Assembly: GCF_014203545.1 (NCBI RefSeq)
Contig: NZ_JACHJG010000001.1
Coordinates: 62,001 to 126,000 of the forward strand
Source: Streptomyces netropsis
GTDB lineage: Bacteria; Actinomycetota; Actinomycetes; Streptomycetales; Streptomycetaceae
Reading direction: 5' to 3'
DNA: 64,000 bases
Shown: one piece after another, positions 1 through 8,935 of the stretch
Position numbering within the stretch: the stretch's first letter is position 1
Layout: each line of letters opens with the position of its first letter
The notes under the pieces: model-generated
What the model was told of the DNA's origin: nothing
What the model saw: the letters and a program-made list of their open reading frames with translations, nothing else
Database searches by the model: none
Position numbers and translations under genes: made by a program

Positions 1-1
1 C

Positions 2-121
2 CGTCTCGTCCTCACCCACATCCCCCCGTGGACCGACCCCCTCGCCAACCTCCGCGACGCCCGTTCGGTCTACGACGGCCCGGCCGAGCTGGCCCGCGCC
101 GGAGCGGTGTACGAGCTGTAG
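2..121 (+). CDS. MBL-fold metallo-hydrolase, C-terminal fragment
   Basis: This is the end of a gene that enters from the left edge. The last 39 codons read RLVLTHIPPWTDPLAN and end AGAVYEL then TAG. The THIPPWTDP segment resembles the C-terminal metal-site histidine region of metallo-beta-lactamase-fold hydrolases (THxxP). Such a gene lies next to the nagE genes in other Streptomyces, from memory. The zinc-binding HxHxDH motif would be upstream of the window, so the family call rests on the tail only. It converges with nagE2 across a shared hairpin. Confidence 0.45.
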   Translation, partial: RLVLTHIPPWTDPLANLRDARSVYDGPAELARAGAVYEL

Positions 122-144
122 CACCGGCGCCCGCCCGCGGGCAT

Positions 145-186
145 GACGAAGCCCCCGACAACCGTGCGCGTCGCGGGGGCTTCGTC
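145..186. terminator. Bidirectional hairpin terminator
   Basis: Inverted repeat gacgaagcccccg / cgggggcttcgtc separated by a short loop. It lies between two convergent stop codons (121 and 209), so it can end both the upstream gene and nagE2. There is no long U-tract, as is common in Streptomyces. Confidence 0.8.
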
Positions 187-208
187 GTCCAGGGGAGGAC
201 GGGAAGAG

Positions 209-1501
<1,293 letters not shown>

Positions 1502-1551
1502 CGGATTCCTCCAGGTGAGGCGGGCGCTCGGGAAGGGGGTCGGCCCGCTTA

Positions 1552-1563
1552 TGGTCTACACCA
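1552..1563. promoter_or_regulatory. dre (DasR-responsive element), nagE2-proximal
   Basis: TGGTCTACACCA matches the palindromic dre core TGGTCTAGACCA at 11 of 12 positions. It lies about 50 nt upstream of the nagE2 start codon. DasR is the GntR-family GlcNAc-6-P/GlcN-6-P-responsive repressor of Streptomyces. Confidence 0.85.
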
Positions 1564-1568
1564 CTCAG

Positions 1569-1580
1569 TGGTTTAGACCT
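1569..1580. promoter_or_regulatory. Second dre-like box of nagE2
   Basis: TGGTTTAGACCT matches the dre core at 10 of 12 positions and starts 17 bp from the start of the first box. The spacing suggests two DasR dimers at one promoter. Confidence 0.65.
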
Positions 1581-1640
1581 GTTGTAGCACGTGAAGCGGG
1601 CATAAAGGAATCCATACTTCCATGGCCTGAGCCACACGCC

Positions 1641-1676
1641 GAACGGCCCCCGGGTCCAAGGACTCGGGGGCCGTTC
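1641..1676 (-). terminator. Terminator of nagE1
   Basis: A 16-bp stem with one mismatch, gaacggcccccg...cgggggccgttc, loop about 4 nt. It lies 56 nt past the nagE1 stop and upstream of the nagE2 promoter region, so the two permeases are probably separate transcription units. Confidence 0.75.
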
Positions 1677-1731
1677 CGCCCGGCGGGCAAGGGGTCGGCG
1701 CAGCGTCACGCTCCCCTCACTTCGCGTTCCG

Positions 1732-3066
1732 CTATTTGACGTTCTCCTGCTCGATTTCCTCCGCTACCTCCTCCGGCTCCCGCCCCGGAGTCGGCAGATC
1801 GAACTTCGTGATCGCGAAGCGGAAGATCGCGTAATAGACCACGGCGAAACACAGCCCGATCGGAATGATCAACCATGGCTTGGTCGCCAGCCCCCAGTTG
1901 ATGACGTAGTCGATCAGCCCCGCCGAGAAGCTGAAGCCGTCGTGCACCCCCAGCTCCCACGTGATCGCCATCGACGCGCCGGTGAGCAGCGCGTGCACCA
2001 CGTACAGCAGCGGGGCGATGAAGAGGAACGAGTACTCGATCGGCTCGGTGATGCCCGTGACGAACGACGTGAGGCCGACCGACAGCATCATGCCGCCGAC
2101 CACCTTGCGGCGATGCGGCCTGGCGCAGTGCGTGATGGCCAGCGCCGCCGCCGGCAGGGCGAACATCATGATCGGGAAGAAGCCGGACGTGAACTGGCCC
2201 GCCGTCGGGTCGCCCGCCAGGAACCGGTTGATGTCACCGTGCACGACCGTGCCGTCCGGCTTGGTGTAGTCGCCGAACTGGAACCACACGAAGACGTTCA
2301 GGAACTGGTGCAGACCGATCACCAGCAGCGCACGGTTCGCGACACCGAAGATGCCCGCACCCAGGGAACTCAGATCGACCAGCCACTTGCTGAAGCTCGT
2401 CAGCGCATCACCCACCGGCGGCCAGATCCACAGGCACAACGCCGCGAAGCCGATCGCCACGAACGCCATGATGATCGGGACGAGCCGCCGGCCGTTGAAG
2501 AAGCCGAGCCAGTCGACCAGCTTCACCCGGTGGTACCGCTGCCAGAACCAGGCCGCCAGCAGACCCATCACGATGCCGCCGAAGACCCCCGGGTTCTGAT
2601 ACCCCGCCGCGGCCGGCTCGCCCCCCGCGGTGACGCACACCCCCGCCAGCAACCCGATCGGGATGTGCTTGGAACCGGCCGGGCAGCCGATGGGGAACTG
2701 GTGCAGCACCGCGTAATAGACGAGAAAACCCGCGACCGCCGCCAACGCCGTCGAACCGTCCGACTTCTTCGCCATGCCGATCGCCACACCGACGGCGAAC
2801 AACAGCGGCAGCCCCAGCGACGAATCCAGCAGCGCACCGCCCGCACCCGCCATCACCTTGGCCACGTCGGTCCAGCCGAGGCCGTCCTTGCCGAACACAT
2901 CGGGCTGGCCGAGCCGGTTGAGGATGCCCGCGGCGGGGAGGACGGCGATCGGCAGCTGAAGACTGCGGCCCATCTTCTGGAGGTTCTGGAAGAGTGTCTG
3001 CGTCCACTTCTTGCCCGACGCCCGCCCCTTCGCCCCCTCCGGCACCGCCGCCGCGTTCGAGCTCAT
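1732..3066 (-). CDS. nagE1: PTS transporter subunit EIIC, GlcNAc-type paralogue (NagE1-like)
   Basis: Second EIIC permease of 444 aa, closely similar in order and motifs to nagE2: KMGRSLQLPIAVLPAAGILNRLGQ near the start, ANRALLVIGLHQFLNVFVWF in the middle and the ITEPIEY signature. The reading frame is open for another 155 codons upstream, but the ATG at 3066 has a good ribosome binding site (GGAGGAC), the family's usual N-terminus follows it, and the upstream part contains the dre box. Like nagE2 it lacks EIIA and EIIB domains and would depend on NagF. It is divergent from nagF with a dre box between. In S. coelicolor the equivalent copy contributes little to GlcNAc uptake, so it may be a specialised or reserve permease. 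Confidence 0.88.
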   Translation of the reverse strand: MSSNAAAVPEGAKGRASGKKWTQTLFQNLQKMGRSLQLPIAVLPAAGILNRLGQPDVFGKDGLGWTDVAKVMAGAGGALLDSSLGLPLLFAVGVAIGMAKKSDGSTALAAVAGFLVYYAVLHQFPIGCPAGSKHIPIGLLAGVCVTAGGEPAAAGYQNPGVFGGIVMGLLAAWFWQRYHRVKLVDWLGFFNGRRLVPIIMAFVAIGFAALCLWIWPPVGDALTSFSKWLVDLSSLGAGIFGVANRALLVIGLHQFLNVFVWFQFGDYTKPDGTVVHGDINRFLAGDPTAGQFTSGFFPIMMFALPAAALAITHCARPHRRKVVGGMMLSVGLTSFVTGITEPIEYSFLFIAPLLYVVHALLTGASMAITWELGVHDGFSFSAGLIDYVINWGLATKPWLIIPIGLCFAVVYYAIFRFAITKFDLPTPGREPEEVAEEIEQENVK

Positions 3067-3121
3067 CTGCGTCCTCCAGGCCGCCGCCCGGGCGACAGCT
3101 CCCTCGGTGTGTGCCGCATAC

Positions 3122-3133
3122 TGGTGTAGACCA
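3122..3133. promoter_or_regulatory. dre (DasR-responsive element) between nagE1 and nagF
   Basis: TGGTGTAGACCA matches the dre core at 11 of 12 positions, 55 nt upstream of the nagE1 ATG. It also lies within reach of the divergent nagF promoter. Confidence 0.85.
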
Positions 3134-3292
3134 CTCGTGGTGCAGTTCGGGGCCTCCCGGAACGCACCGCCGGGTGGTCGCCATCTTTCGTTAGATGGCG
3201 GACATATGCCCGCGTAGTTGGGCTGAACGTGGGTTACCGTGTGAAAGCCGGTCGGCGAGACCGCCGAAGGGCCGAGACAACCAGGAGTGCAC

Positions 3293-3526
3293 ATGGCTTC
3301 CAAGGCTGAGAAGATCGTCGCCGGGCTCGGCGGGCTCGACAACATCGAAGAGGTCGAGGGCTGCATCACCCGACTGCGCACCGAGGTCGTGAACCCCGAC
3401 CTCGTCGACGAGGCCGCCCTCAAGGCAGCCGGAGCGCACGGCGTCGTGAAGATGGGCACCGCCATCCAGGTCGTCATCGGCACCGACGCCGACCCGATCG
3501 CCGGCGAGATCGAAGACATGATGTGA
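3293..3526 (+). CDS. nagF: PTS GlcNAc EIIB component (NagF)
   Basis: A 77-aa soluble EIIB domain of the glucose/GlcNAc PTS family. The phospho-accepting cysteine sits in the expected motif [13 protein letters not shown] (Cys about residue 24), followed by the usual [14 protein letters not shown]. It passes phosphate from EIIA (Crr) to GlcNAc carried by NagE2 or NagE1. A GTG two codons upstream is possible, but AGGAG is better spaced for the ATG at 3293. A strong hairpin follows the stop codon, so it looks monocistronic. Confidence 0.92.
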   Translation: MASKAEKIVAGLGGLDNIEEVEGCITRLRTEVVNPDLVDEAALKAAGAHGVVKMGTAIQVVIGTDADPIAGEIEDMM

Positions 3527-3543
3527 GCCACTGAGCTCCCCCC

Positions 3544-3588
3544 GAAGGGCCCCGCACCGGTTCACACGGAACCGGAACGGGGCCCTTC
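3544..3588 (+). terminator. Terminator of nagF
   Basis: Strong stem gaagggccccg...cggggcccttc with a second internal stem (ccggttc/ggaaccgg), 18 nt after the nagF stop. Confidence 0.85.
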
Positions 3589-3611
3589 GCGATGCGGATA
3601 GGCTCATCACC

Positions 3612-4343
3612 ATGTCTCGCATCGACGGCCGCACCCCCGAACAGCTCCGCCCGGTGACCATCCAGCGTGGATGGAGCAAGCACGCCGAAGGCTCCGTACT
3701 CGTCTCCTTCGGCGACACCAAGGTCTTCTGCACCGCCAGCGTCACCGAGGGCGTGCCCCGCTGGCGCAAGGGCAGCGGCGAGGGCTGGGTCACCGCCGAG
3801 TACTCGATGCTGCCGCGCTCCACCAACACCCGCGGCGACCGCGAATCCGTCCGCGGCAAGATCGGCGGCCGCACCCACGAGATCTCCCGCCTCATCGGCC
3901 GCTCGCTGCGCGCCGTCATCGACTACAAGGCGCTCGGCGAGAACACGATCGTCCTCGACTGCGACGTCCTCCAGGCCGACGGCGGCACCCGCACCGCGGC
4001 CATCACCGGCGCCTACGTCGCCCTCGCCGACGCCATCACCTGGGCCCAGGGCAAGAAGCTCATCAAGCACGGCCGCCAGCCGCTGACCGGCACGGTCTCC
4101 GCCGTCAGCGTCGGCATCGTCGGCGGCGTCCCGCTGCTCGACCTCTGCTACGAGGAGGACGTCCGCGCCGAGACCGACATGAACGTCGTCTGCACCGGCG
4201 ACGGCCGCTTCGTCGAGGTCCAGGGCACCGCCGAGGCCGAGCCCTTCGCCCGCGACGAGCTCAACGCCCTGCTCGACCTCGCCGTCGCCGGCTGCGGGGC
4301 CCTCGACGTGGCACAGCGCGAGGCGCTGGCCGCGACGCTGTAG
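3612..4343 (+). CDS. rph: Ribonuclease PH
   Basis: Phosphorolytic 3'-to-5' exoribonuclease that trims tRNA precursors, 243 aa, the usual length. It begins [20 protein letters not shown] and has RNase PH motifs: [27 protein letters not shown] (phosphate-binding arginines), [19 protein letters not shown] and the late [10 protein letters not shown] segment with acidic residues. RNase PH acts as a hexamer. The gene is followed by a 33-nt hairpin and, after the lipoprotein gene, by rdgB; rph and rdgB adjacency is common in actinobacteria. Confidence 0.96.
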   Translation: MSRIDGRTPEQLRPVTIQRGWSKHAEGSVLVSFGDTKVFCTASVTEGVPRWRKGSGEGWVTAEYSMLPRSTNTRGDRESVRGKIGGRTHEISRLIGRSLRAVIDYKALGENTIVLDCDVLQADGGTRTAAITGAYVALADAITWAQGKKLIKHGRQPLTGTVSAVSVGIVGGVPLLDLCYEEDVRAETDMNVVCTGDGRFVEVQGTAEAEPFARDELNALLDLAVAGCGALDVAQREALAATL

Positions 4344-4403
4344 TCCGCCAGGACGAAAGGCAACCGTTCGACGCCGCGCGCGCGTTCATAGCAGTACAGA
4401 GAT

Positions 4404-4436
4404 ACGGGCGTATGGTCTCGAAGACCATGCGCCCGT
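4404..4436. promoter_or_regulatory. 33-bp near-perfect palindrome between rph and the lipoprotein gene
   Basis: A 15-bp stem with a 3-nt cga loop; the only non-Watson-Crick pair is one T-G. It begins 61 nt after the rph stop and ends 28 nt before the next start codon. It may terminate rph or be an operator: its centre reads ATGGTCT-cga-AGACCAT, a dre-like core split by three bases. Confidence 0.6.
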
Positions 4437-4464
4437 AGCCCGTCAACGGGGAGGGAACCGTCCC

Positions 4465-4875
4465 ATGTCCGTGCGCCGCACCAGGCCCGTACGCCACCGC
4501 CGTACCACCGCCATCGCCGCTCTCGCCGTCGTCGCCCTGGCCGTTCCGCTGGCCGTCGGGTGCAGCGCGGCGGAGAAGGCCGTCGACTGCGCGCGGCTGG
4601 TCGTCGACGTCGGCCAGGACGTCGACGACCTCCAGCGCGCGGTGGGCAACGCGGCCGACGACCCCGGCAAGGCCGACGAGGCCCTGGACACCCTTGACGC
4701 GGACGCGAAGAAGCTCAAGGACAAGACGGATAACCCGGACCTCGACAAGGTCGTCGACCACCTCCAGGGCGCCGTCGACAACGCCCGGAAGGCCGTCGAC
4801 CGCAACGAGGTCCCCGACCTGAGCCCGATCAAGGACGCCGCCGGCGAGCTGACGAAGGTCTGCACGTCGAAGTAG
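4465..4875 (+). CDS. Small lipoprotein, helical
   Basis: A 136-aa predicted lipoprotein. A basic N-terminus (RRTRPVRHRRTTAIAAL) is followed by a hydrophobic core and the lipobox LAVGC, with Cys at about residue 32. The mature part is rich in Asp, Lys and Ala with heptad-like spacing (VDHLQGAVDNARKAVD), suggesting a helical bundle, and it has Cys residues at the start and near the C-terminus that could pair. No enzyme motif is visible. The ORF opens 29 nt after the palindrome. Function unknown; homologues occupy the same place beside rph/rdgB in Streptomyces, from memory. Confidence 0.75.
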   Translation: MSVRRTRPVRHRRTTAIAALAVVALAVPLAVGCSAAEKAVDCARLVVDVGQDVDDLQRAVGNAADDPGKADEALDTLDADAKKLKDKTDNPDLDKVVDHLQGAVDNARKAVDRNEVPDLSPIKDAAGELTKVCTSK

Positions 4876-4922
4876 GCCGGGCCCTCCGGTGCCGCGGCGT
4901 CCCGGCCCGGATAATCGGAACC

Positions 4923-5525
4923 ATGAAGCGCCTGATCCTCGCCACCCGCAATGCCAACAAGGTCACCGAACTCCGCGCCATCCTCGAGGGCGCCGGCCTC
5001 GACATCGAACTCGTCGGGGCCGACGCCTACCCCGAGATCCCCGACGTGAAGGAAACCGGCGTCACCTTCGCCGAGAACGCCCTCCTCAAGGCCCACGCCC
5101 TGGCCCGCGCCACCGGCCACCCGGCCGTCGCCGACGACTCCGGCCTCTGCGTCGACGTCCTGAACGGCGCCCCCGGCATCTTCTCCGCCCGCTGGGCCGG
5201 CACCCACGGCGACGACAAGGCCAACCTCGACCTCCTCCTCGCCCAACTGGGCGACATCGCCGAGGAACACCGGGGAGCCCACTTCGCCTGCGCGGCGGCA
5301 CTGGCCCTGCCGGACGGCACGGAACGCGTGGTCGAGGGCCGCCTGGAAGGCACCCTCCGCCACGAACCCGCGGGCTCGGGCGGCTTCGGCTACGACCCGA
5401 TCCTCCAGCCCCTGGGCGAGACCCGCACCTGCGCGGAGCTGACGGCGGCGGAGAAGAACGCGATCAGCCACCGGGGGAAGGCGTTCCGGGGGCTTGCGCC
5501 GGTGGTTCGGGAGCTGTTGGGCTGA
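4923..5525 (+). CDS. rdgB: Non-canonical purine NTP pyrophosphatase (RdgB/HAM1)
   Basis: Hydrolyses dITP, XTP and related deaminated nucleotides to keep them out of DNA and RNA. The protein is 200 aa, the usual length. It has the family start LILATRNANKVTELRAIL, the metal-site region VTFAENALLKAHALARATGHPAVADDSGLCVDVLNGAPGIFSARWAG and the C-terminal SGGFGYDPIL and KNAISHRGKAF motifs. A strong terminator hairpin follows. Confidence 0.96.
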   Translation: MKRLILATRNANKVTELRAILEGAGLDIELVGADAYPEIPDVKETGVTFAENALLKAHALARATGHPAVADDSGLCVDVLNGAPGIFSARWAGTHGDDKANLDLLLAQLGDIAEEHRGAHFACAAALALPDGTERVVEGRLEGTLRHEPAGSGGFGYDPILQPLGETRTCAELTAAEKNAISHRGKAFRGLAPVVRELLG

Positions 5526-5533
5526 CGAACGTC

Positions 5534-5570
5534 AAAAGTCCGGCTCGCGCTTTTGCGAGCCGGACCTTTG
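5534..5570. terminator. Terminator between rdgB and tRNA-Leu
   Basis: Stem gtccggctcgc / gcgagccggac with a loop rich in T on either strand and flanking A/T tracts. It can serve rdgB on plus and the tRNA-Leu transcript on minus. Confidence 0.85.
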
Positions 5571-5581
5571 ATTCAAAGGAA

Positions 5582-5665
5582 TGCGGTCGGAGGGACTCGA
5601 ACCCTCAAGGGATTTCTCCCACAACATCCTAAGTGTTGCGCGTAGGCCAGTTCCGCCACGACCGC
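5582..5665 (-). tRNA. tRNA-Leu (anticodon UAG)
   Basis: An 84-nt class II tRNA on the minus strand. The acceptor stem GCGGTCG pairs with CGACCGC, the discriminator is A, the anticodon loop CTTAGGA gives anticodon UAG, there is a long variable arm (gtgggagaaatccctt) and the T arm contains GGGTTCGAGTCCC. CCA is not encoded. It is not bldA, whose anticodon is UAA. Confidence 0.96.
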
Positions 5666-5666
5666 T

Positions 5667-5696
5667 AGCCGCCAGCCATGGTAGCGGCTGGCGGCT
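5667..5696 (-). terminator. Hairpin abutting tRNA-Leu 5' end
   Basis: 11-bp arms agccgccagcc / ggctggcggct with an 8-nt loop, starting 1 nt upstream of the mature tRNA and ending 19 nt after the HNH stop codon. It probably terminates the HNH operon. It also overlaps where the tRNA promoter should be; the loop holds TACCAT on the minus strand. Confidence 0.55.
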
Positions 5697-5714
5697 GACG
5701 GGGCATCCGGGGGC

Positions 5715-6380
5715 CTATCGCTTACTTCGGTGGCTCCCCCCTCGGCACCAGGTCCTGGTGGTGGCATGGCAGTTGGGGCAGAGCAGTCGGAGGTTGTCCC
5801 GCCGGTCGTCGGTCCAGTCGCCGTTGATGTGGTCGACCTCCAGGGTCATGGGCTTCCCGCGCCATACGGGGCCGGTGCCGCAACTCCCGCAAACCTCGGG
5901 AACGCCGATCTCGCGCAACGCCCGGCGCAGCATCACCGTCTTCGTGCGCCGTGTACCGCTGTGCTTGACGAGTATCTGATCAGGAGCCCTTCTGGGCGTG
6001 GCCCCGGTTTTGCCGCGCTGGTGCGCCTGCCCGAGAAAGTGCGATGTCGAGATACCGTCGTCGGCTGTCCACTGGCGCAGTAGATCGCGCTGTCTGCTGC
6101 TGTTCGGCTTACCGAGCCGCCGCAGAGTGCCGGCTACGGAGAAGGATGCGGATACGGCTTCGCGGAGGGAAGTTTCCGACGGTCGGGGGGCGCTCCTGCG
6201 GTACTCACGGCGGCGGAAGTGCGACACATCGATGTCGAAGTGCGCGAAGCGCTCGAACAGATATCGGTGGAGACGGCCGTAGGGGCGGGTACCGAAGAAG
6301 GCTATGACGCCCTCGATGTCTGTGCACTGCTGTGCCGCTTCGGTCATCCGTTCCTTGGTGTAGCGGGCGCTGCTGCTCAT
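5715..6380 (-). CDS. HNH endonuclease (second of tandem pair)
   Basis: A 221-aa protein with a C-terminal HNH nuclease domain: a zinc pair CGSCGTG, then LEVDHINGDWTDDRRDNLRLLCPNCH, which supplies the catalytic His, the Asn and the second CxxC. The N-terminal two thirds carries repeated DNA-binding-like units, each ending in a xDxSHF-type box (IDVSHFRRREY, ISTSHFLGQA). The start overlaps the upstream paralogue's stop by 4 nt (ATGA), so the two are translationally coupled. The gene is visibly less GC-rich than its neighbours and sits beside tRNA-Leu, both signs of acquired DNA. Target and role are unknown; homing-type or phage-derived HNH enzymes are the nearest type. Confidence 0.85.
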   Translation of the reverse strand: MSSSARYTKERMTEAAQQCTDIEGVIAFFGTRPYGRLHRYLFERFAHFDIDVSHFRRREYRRSAPRPSETSLREAVSASFSVAGTLRRLGKPNSSRQRDLLRQWTADDGISTSHFLGQAHQRGKTGATPRRAPDQILVKHSGTRRTKTVMLRRALREIGVPEVCGSCGTGPVWRGKPMTLEVDHINGDWTDDRRDNLRLLCPNCHATTRTWCRGGSHRSKR

Positions 6381-7060
6381 CGGCTGTCACCAGTTTGCGA
6401 GGAGGTGGTAGCTGTTCGGCGCCGTTTGCCCCGTCCCCGATAAGTGTCGGTTGTCGAGTGGCAGTTGGGGCAGAGGAGTCGCAGATTCTCGATGTGGTTG
6501 TTCCGCCAGTTCCCATCGACGTGATCCACTTCGAGTGGGAGCGGGCAGCCCTGCCATATGGGGTGGGTGTCGCAGAGAGCACAACGGTCGGCGACCCCGC
6601 GTTCCAGCATGACTCGTTTGAGGCGATCGCTGTGTTCACGGCGAGCGCCGACAGGGTCCTGCAAGACCAAGAGCTCCTCGGGCGTCCGGTGACGTCGCTT
6701 CTTCCGCGTTCCGTGGACACCGCCGCGTGGCGGGAAATGCGAGGTGTCGATGCCGAGTGCTCGGATCCGCCGACTGATGTGGGTGTGATGGCCTCCCACG
6801 GCCTCCAGGCCGAGATTTCGTAGGACCTCACACATGTTCGTCGAAGCGGCGACTGCGGATTCGAGAATCTCTTGGGTCCAACGAGCCCCCTCGCGTTGGA
6901 AATGCGCGGTGTCGATGCCCATGCGCTTCATGCGGCCGTGGATATAGCGCCGTGTCGAGCTCTTCGGATCGACCCCGAGTCTCTCCAGTGCCTCCGACAG
7001 CGTCCGCGCCGCTCTCGCGGCCTCCGTGAGACGTTCCCGGGTGTACGGACTGACCGGCAT
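6377..7060 (-). CDS. HNH endonuclease (first of tandem pair)
   Basis: A 227-aa paralogue of the downstream gene. N-terminal helical repeats contain IDTAHFQREG and IDTSHFPPRG boxes, followed by a basic stretch (GTRKKRRHRTPEE) and an HNH domain with CALCDTHP, LEVDHVDGNWRNNHIENLRLLCPNCH. The ATG at 7060 was chosen over an upstream ATG because GGAGGGG lies just before it. The pair is probably one operon ending at the hairpin next to tRNA-Leu. No cognate methylase or intron is visible, so it is neither an obvious restriction system nor an intron-borne homing enzyme here. Confidence 0.85.
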   Translation of the reverse strand: MPVSPYTRERLTEAARAARTLSEALERLGVDPKSSTRRYIHGRMKRMGIDTAHFQREGARWTQEILESAVAASTNMCEVLRNLGLEAVGGHHTHISRRIRALGIDTSHFPPRGGVHGTRKKRRHRTPEELLVLQDPVGARREHSDRLKRVMLERGVADRCALCDTHPIWQGCPLPLEVDHVDGNWRNNHIENLRLLCPNCHSTTDTYRGRGKRRRTATTSSQTGDSR

Positions 7061-7174
7061 GGTTTCCCCTCCGAACGACCGATGGATTCCTGGGTTCGAG
7101 ACCACGCATCCGTTCGCAGCCTCGAACTCACCAACGAGGGGATCATCGGACAGTTACGCCGTCGGCGGGATATG

Positions 7175-8677
7175 TCAGAACTTCGGCTCCGGTGCAGCCG
7201 AGTTGACCATTTCCGCCGCCTCCTCCTTCGTCGCCACCGACGGCGGCGAGCCCTCCAGCGGCTGGCGGGCCGTTTCCTTCATGCAGGCCACCGCCACCAT
7301 GCCCACCAGCGCCGCCGCCATCGTGTAGAACGCGGGCACCATGTCGCTGCCCGTGGCGCTGATCAGGCCCGTGATGACCAGCGGCGTCGTGCCGCCGAAG
7401 AGGGACGTGGAGAGGTTGTAGCCGATGGACAGCGAGCCGTAGCGGACGTGGGTGGGGAAGAGGGCGGGGAGGGCGGCGGACATGGTGCCGAGGAGGCAGA
7501 CCAGGGGCAGGCCGAGCATCAGCATGCCGCCCGCCACCGCGACCGCGCTGCCCTGTTTCAGGAGCAGGAACGCCGGGGCCGACAGGGCGAAGAAGCCGGC
7601 CATGCCGGCCATCAGCAGGGGCTTGCGGCCTATTCGGTCGTTGAGGCGGCCCACGAAGGTGATGACGGCCATGAGCAGGACCATCGTGCCGATCAGGATC
7701 AGCAGGCCGTGGGTGTCGTCGTAGTCCAGTTGGTCCGTCAGATAGGTCGGCATGTACGACAGCAGCATGTAGTCGGTGATGCCGTACGCCCCGGCCAGGA
7801 CGACGCACAGGGCCAGCCGCGACCAGTGGGTGACGAAGATCTGCCGCAGTTCGGTGGTCTCGCTGGTGAGGTGCTCGCCGGAGCCGTTCTCCTCCTCCAG
7901 TTTCTGGAAGGCCGGGGTGTCCTCCAGCTTCAGCCGCAGGTAGAGGCCGACGAGGCCGAGCGGGCCGGCGGCGAGGAAGGGGATGCGCCAGCCCCAGTCG
8001 CCCATGGTGTCGGCGCCGAGCGTGGCGGTCATGACCGTGACGAGGCCGGCCGCGCCGACGTAGCCCGCCAGGGTGCCGAATTCGAGGAAGCTGCCGAAGA
8101 AGCCGCGGCGCTTGTCGGGCGCGTACTCGGCGATGAAGGTGGCGGCGCCGCCGTACTCGCCGCCGGTCGAGAAGCCCTGGAGCATCCGGAAACAGATCAG
8201 CAGGACCGGGGCCCAGAAGCCGATCGTCGCGTACGAGGGGATGAGACCGATGGCGAAGGTGCCGACCGCCATCAGGATCATGGTCAGCGCGAGGACGCGC
8301 TTGCGGCCGACGCGGTCGCCGAGGGGGCCGAAGAAGAGGCTGCCCAGGGGACGCACGAGGAAGGCGACGGCGAACGTCGCGAGCGAGGACAGCAGCCGGA
8401 CCGTGTCGTTCCCGGACGGGAAGAAGACATCGCCGATGGTGACGGCGAGGTAGCTGTAGATGCCGAAGTCGAACCACTCCATGGCGTTGCCGAGGGCCGC
8501 CGCCTTCACCGCGCGTCTGACGGTCTTCTCGTCCGTGACGGTGATGTCCGTGCGGCGCAGGCGGGGGTTCTTGCGGCGGGCGGCGGCCCGGAAGAGGGCT
8601 CTGTGGCGCCTGACCGCCTGCGGGTCGCGGTCGCGATCGGTTTCGGCGTCGGCCTCGGTGGTGCTGCCGGTGGGCAC
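7175..8677 (-). CDS. MFS transporter, metabolite:H+ symporter (ProP-like)
   Basis: A 500-aa inner-membrane symporter of the MHS branch of the major facilitator superfamily, which contains ProP and other osmolyte and organic acid carriers. It shows GNAMEWFDFGIYSYLAVTIGDVFFP at the first helix, GDRVGRKRVLALT between helices 2 and 3, RMLQGFSTGGEYGGAATFIAEYAPDKRRG (highly conserved in MHS) and GRLNDRIGRKPLL in the central loop. A 60-residue Arg-rich N-terminal tail precedes helix 1. The GTG at 8677 has AAGGAG at the right distance; the open frame runs further upstream but has no better start. The substrate is likely proline, betaine or a related solute. Confidence 0.85.
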   Translation of the reverse strand: MPTGSTTEADAETDRDRDPQAVRRHRALFRAAARRKNPRLRRTDITVTDEKTVRRAVKAAALGNAMEWFDFGIYSYLAVTIGDVFFPSGNDTVRLLSSLATFAVAFLVRPLGSLFFGPLGDRVGRKRVLALTMILMAVGTFAIGLIPSYATIGFWAPVLLICFRMLQGFSTGGEYGGAATFIAEYAPDKRRGFFGSFLEFGTLAGYVGAAGLVTVMTATLGADTMGDWGWRIPFLAAGPLGLVGLYLRLKLEDTPAFQKLEEENGSGEHLTSETTELRQIFVTHWSRLALCVVLAGAYGITDYMLLSYMPTYLTDQLDYDDTHGLLILIGTMVLLMAVITFVGRLNDRIGRKPLLMAGMAGFFALSAPAFLLLKQGSAVAVAGGMLMLGLPLVCLLGTMSAALPALFPTHVRYGSLSIGYNLSTSLFGGTTPLVITGLISATGSDMVPAFYTMAAALVGMVAVACMKETARQPLEGSPPSVATKEEAAEMVNSAAPEPKF

Positions 8678-8736
8678 GGCTCGGCTCCTTCTCGGTCGGG
8701 TCGTCGGCGTCGGTTCCGTCCGTCGGCCGCGCTGCC

Positions 8737-8782
8737 GCGCAGTGCTGTTCGTACGGGACACGCACGAACAGCACTTCTGCGC
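8737..8782. promoter_or_regulatory. Long inverted repeat upstream of the MHS transporter
   Basis: Arms gtgctgttcgt (8742-8752) and acgaacagcac (8764-8774) are perfect 11-mers around an 11-nt centre, and short outer arms gcgca/tgcgc extend the pairing. It lies 65 nt upstream of the transporter start and 154 nt upstream of the divergent secreted-protein gene. It could be an operator or a leader hairpin. Confidence 0.55.
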
Positions 8783-8935
8783 GATTGCCGACGGCTCAAA
8801 CCGTTCCCTCGCCTCTTCGCGAGATTGGTCACCCGGAGGACAGCTCGTCGGGTCCGGAGGGAACGCGCGGCGTGATTTCACCGTCACTCAACACGGGGGA
8901 CGAACCATCCCCCCGTGAACGAGGAAGAGAGCCCG

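Noticed and set aside
3248..3265. ccggtcggcgagaccg upstream of nagF as a further dre box
   Set aside because: The half-sites are separated by extra bases and match the core poorly; the real dre is at 3122.
5582..5665. tRNA-Leu as bldA
   Set aside because: The anticodon is UAG, not UAA, and the sequence differs from bldA.
5715..7060. HNH genes as a restriction system
   Set aside because: There is no adjacent methyltransferase or specificity subunit.
7085..7105. tRNA-like fragment ggttcgagacc upstream of the HNH genes
   Set aside because: No matching T-stem or acceptor pairing, so it is not evidence of an integration site.
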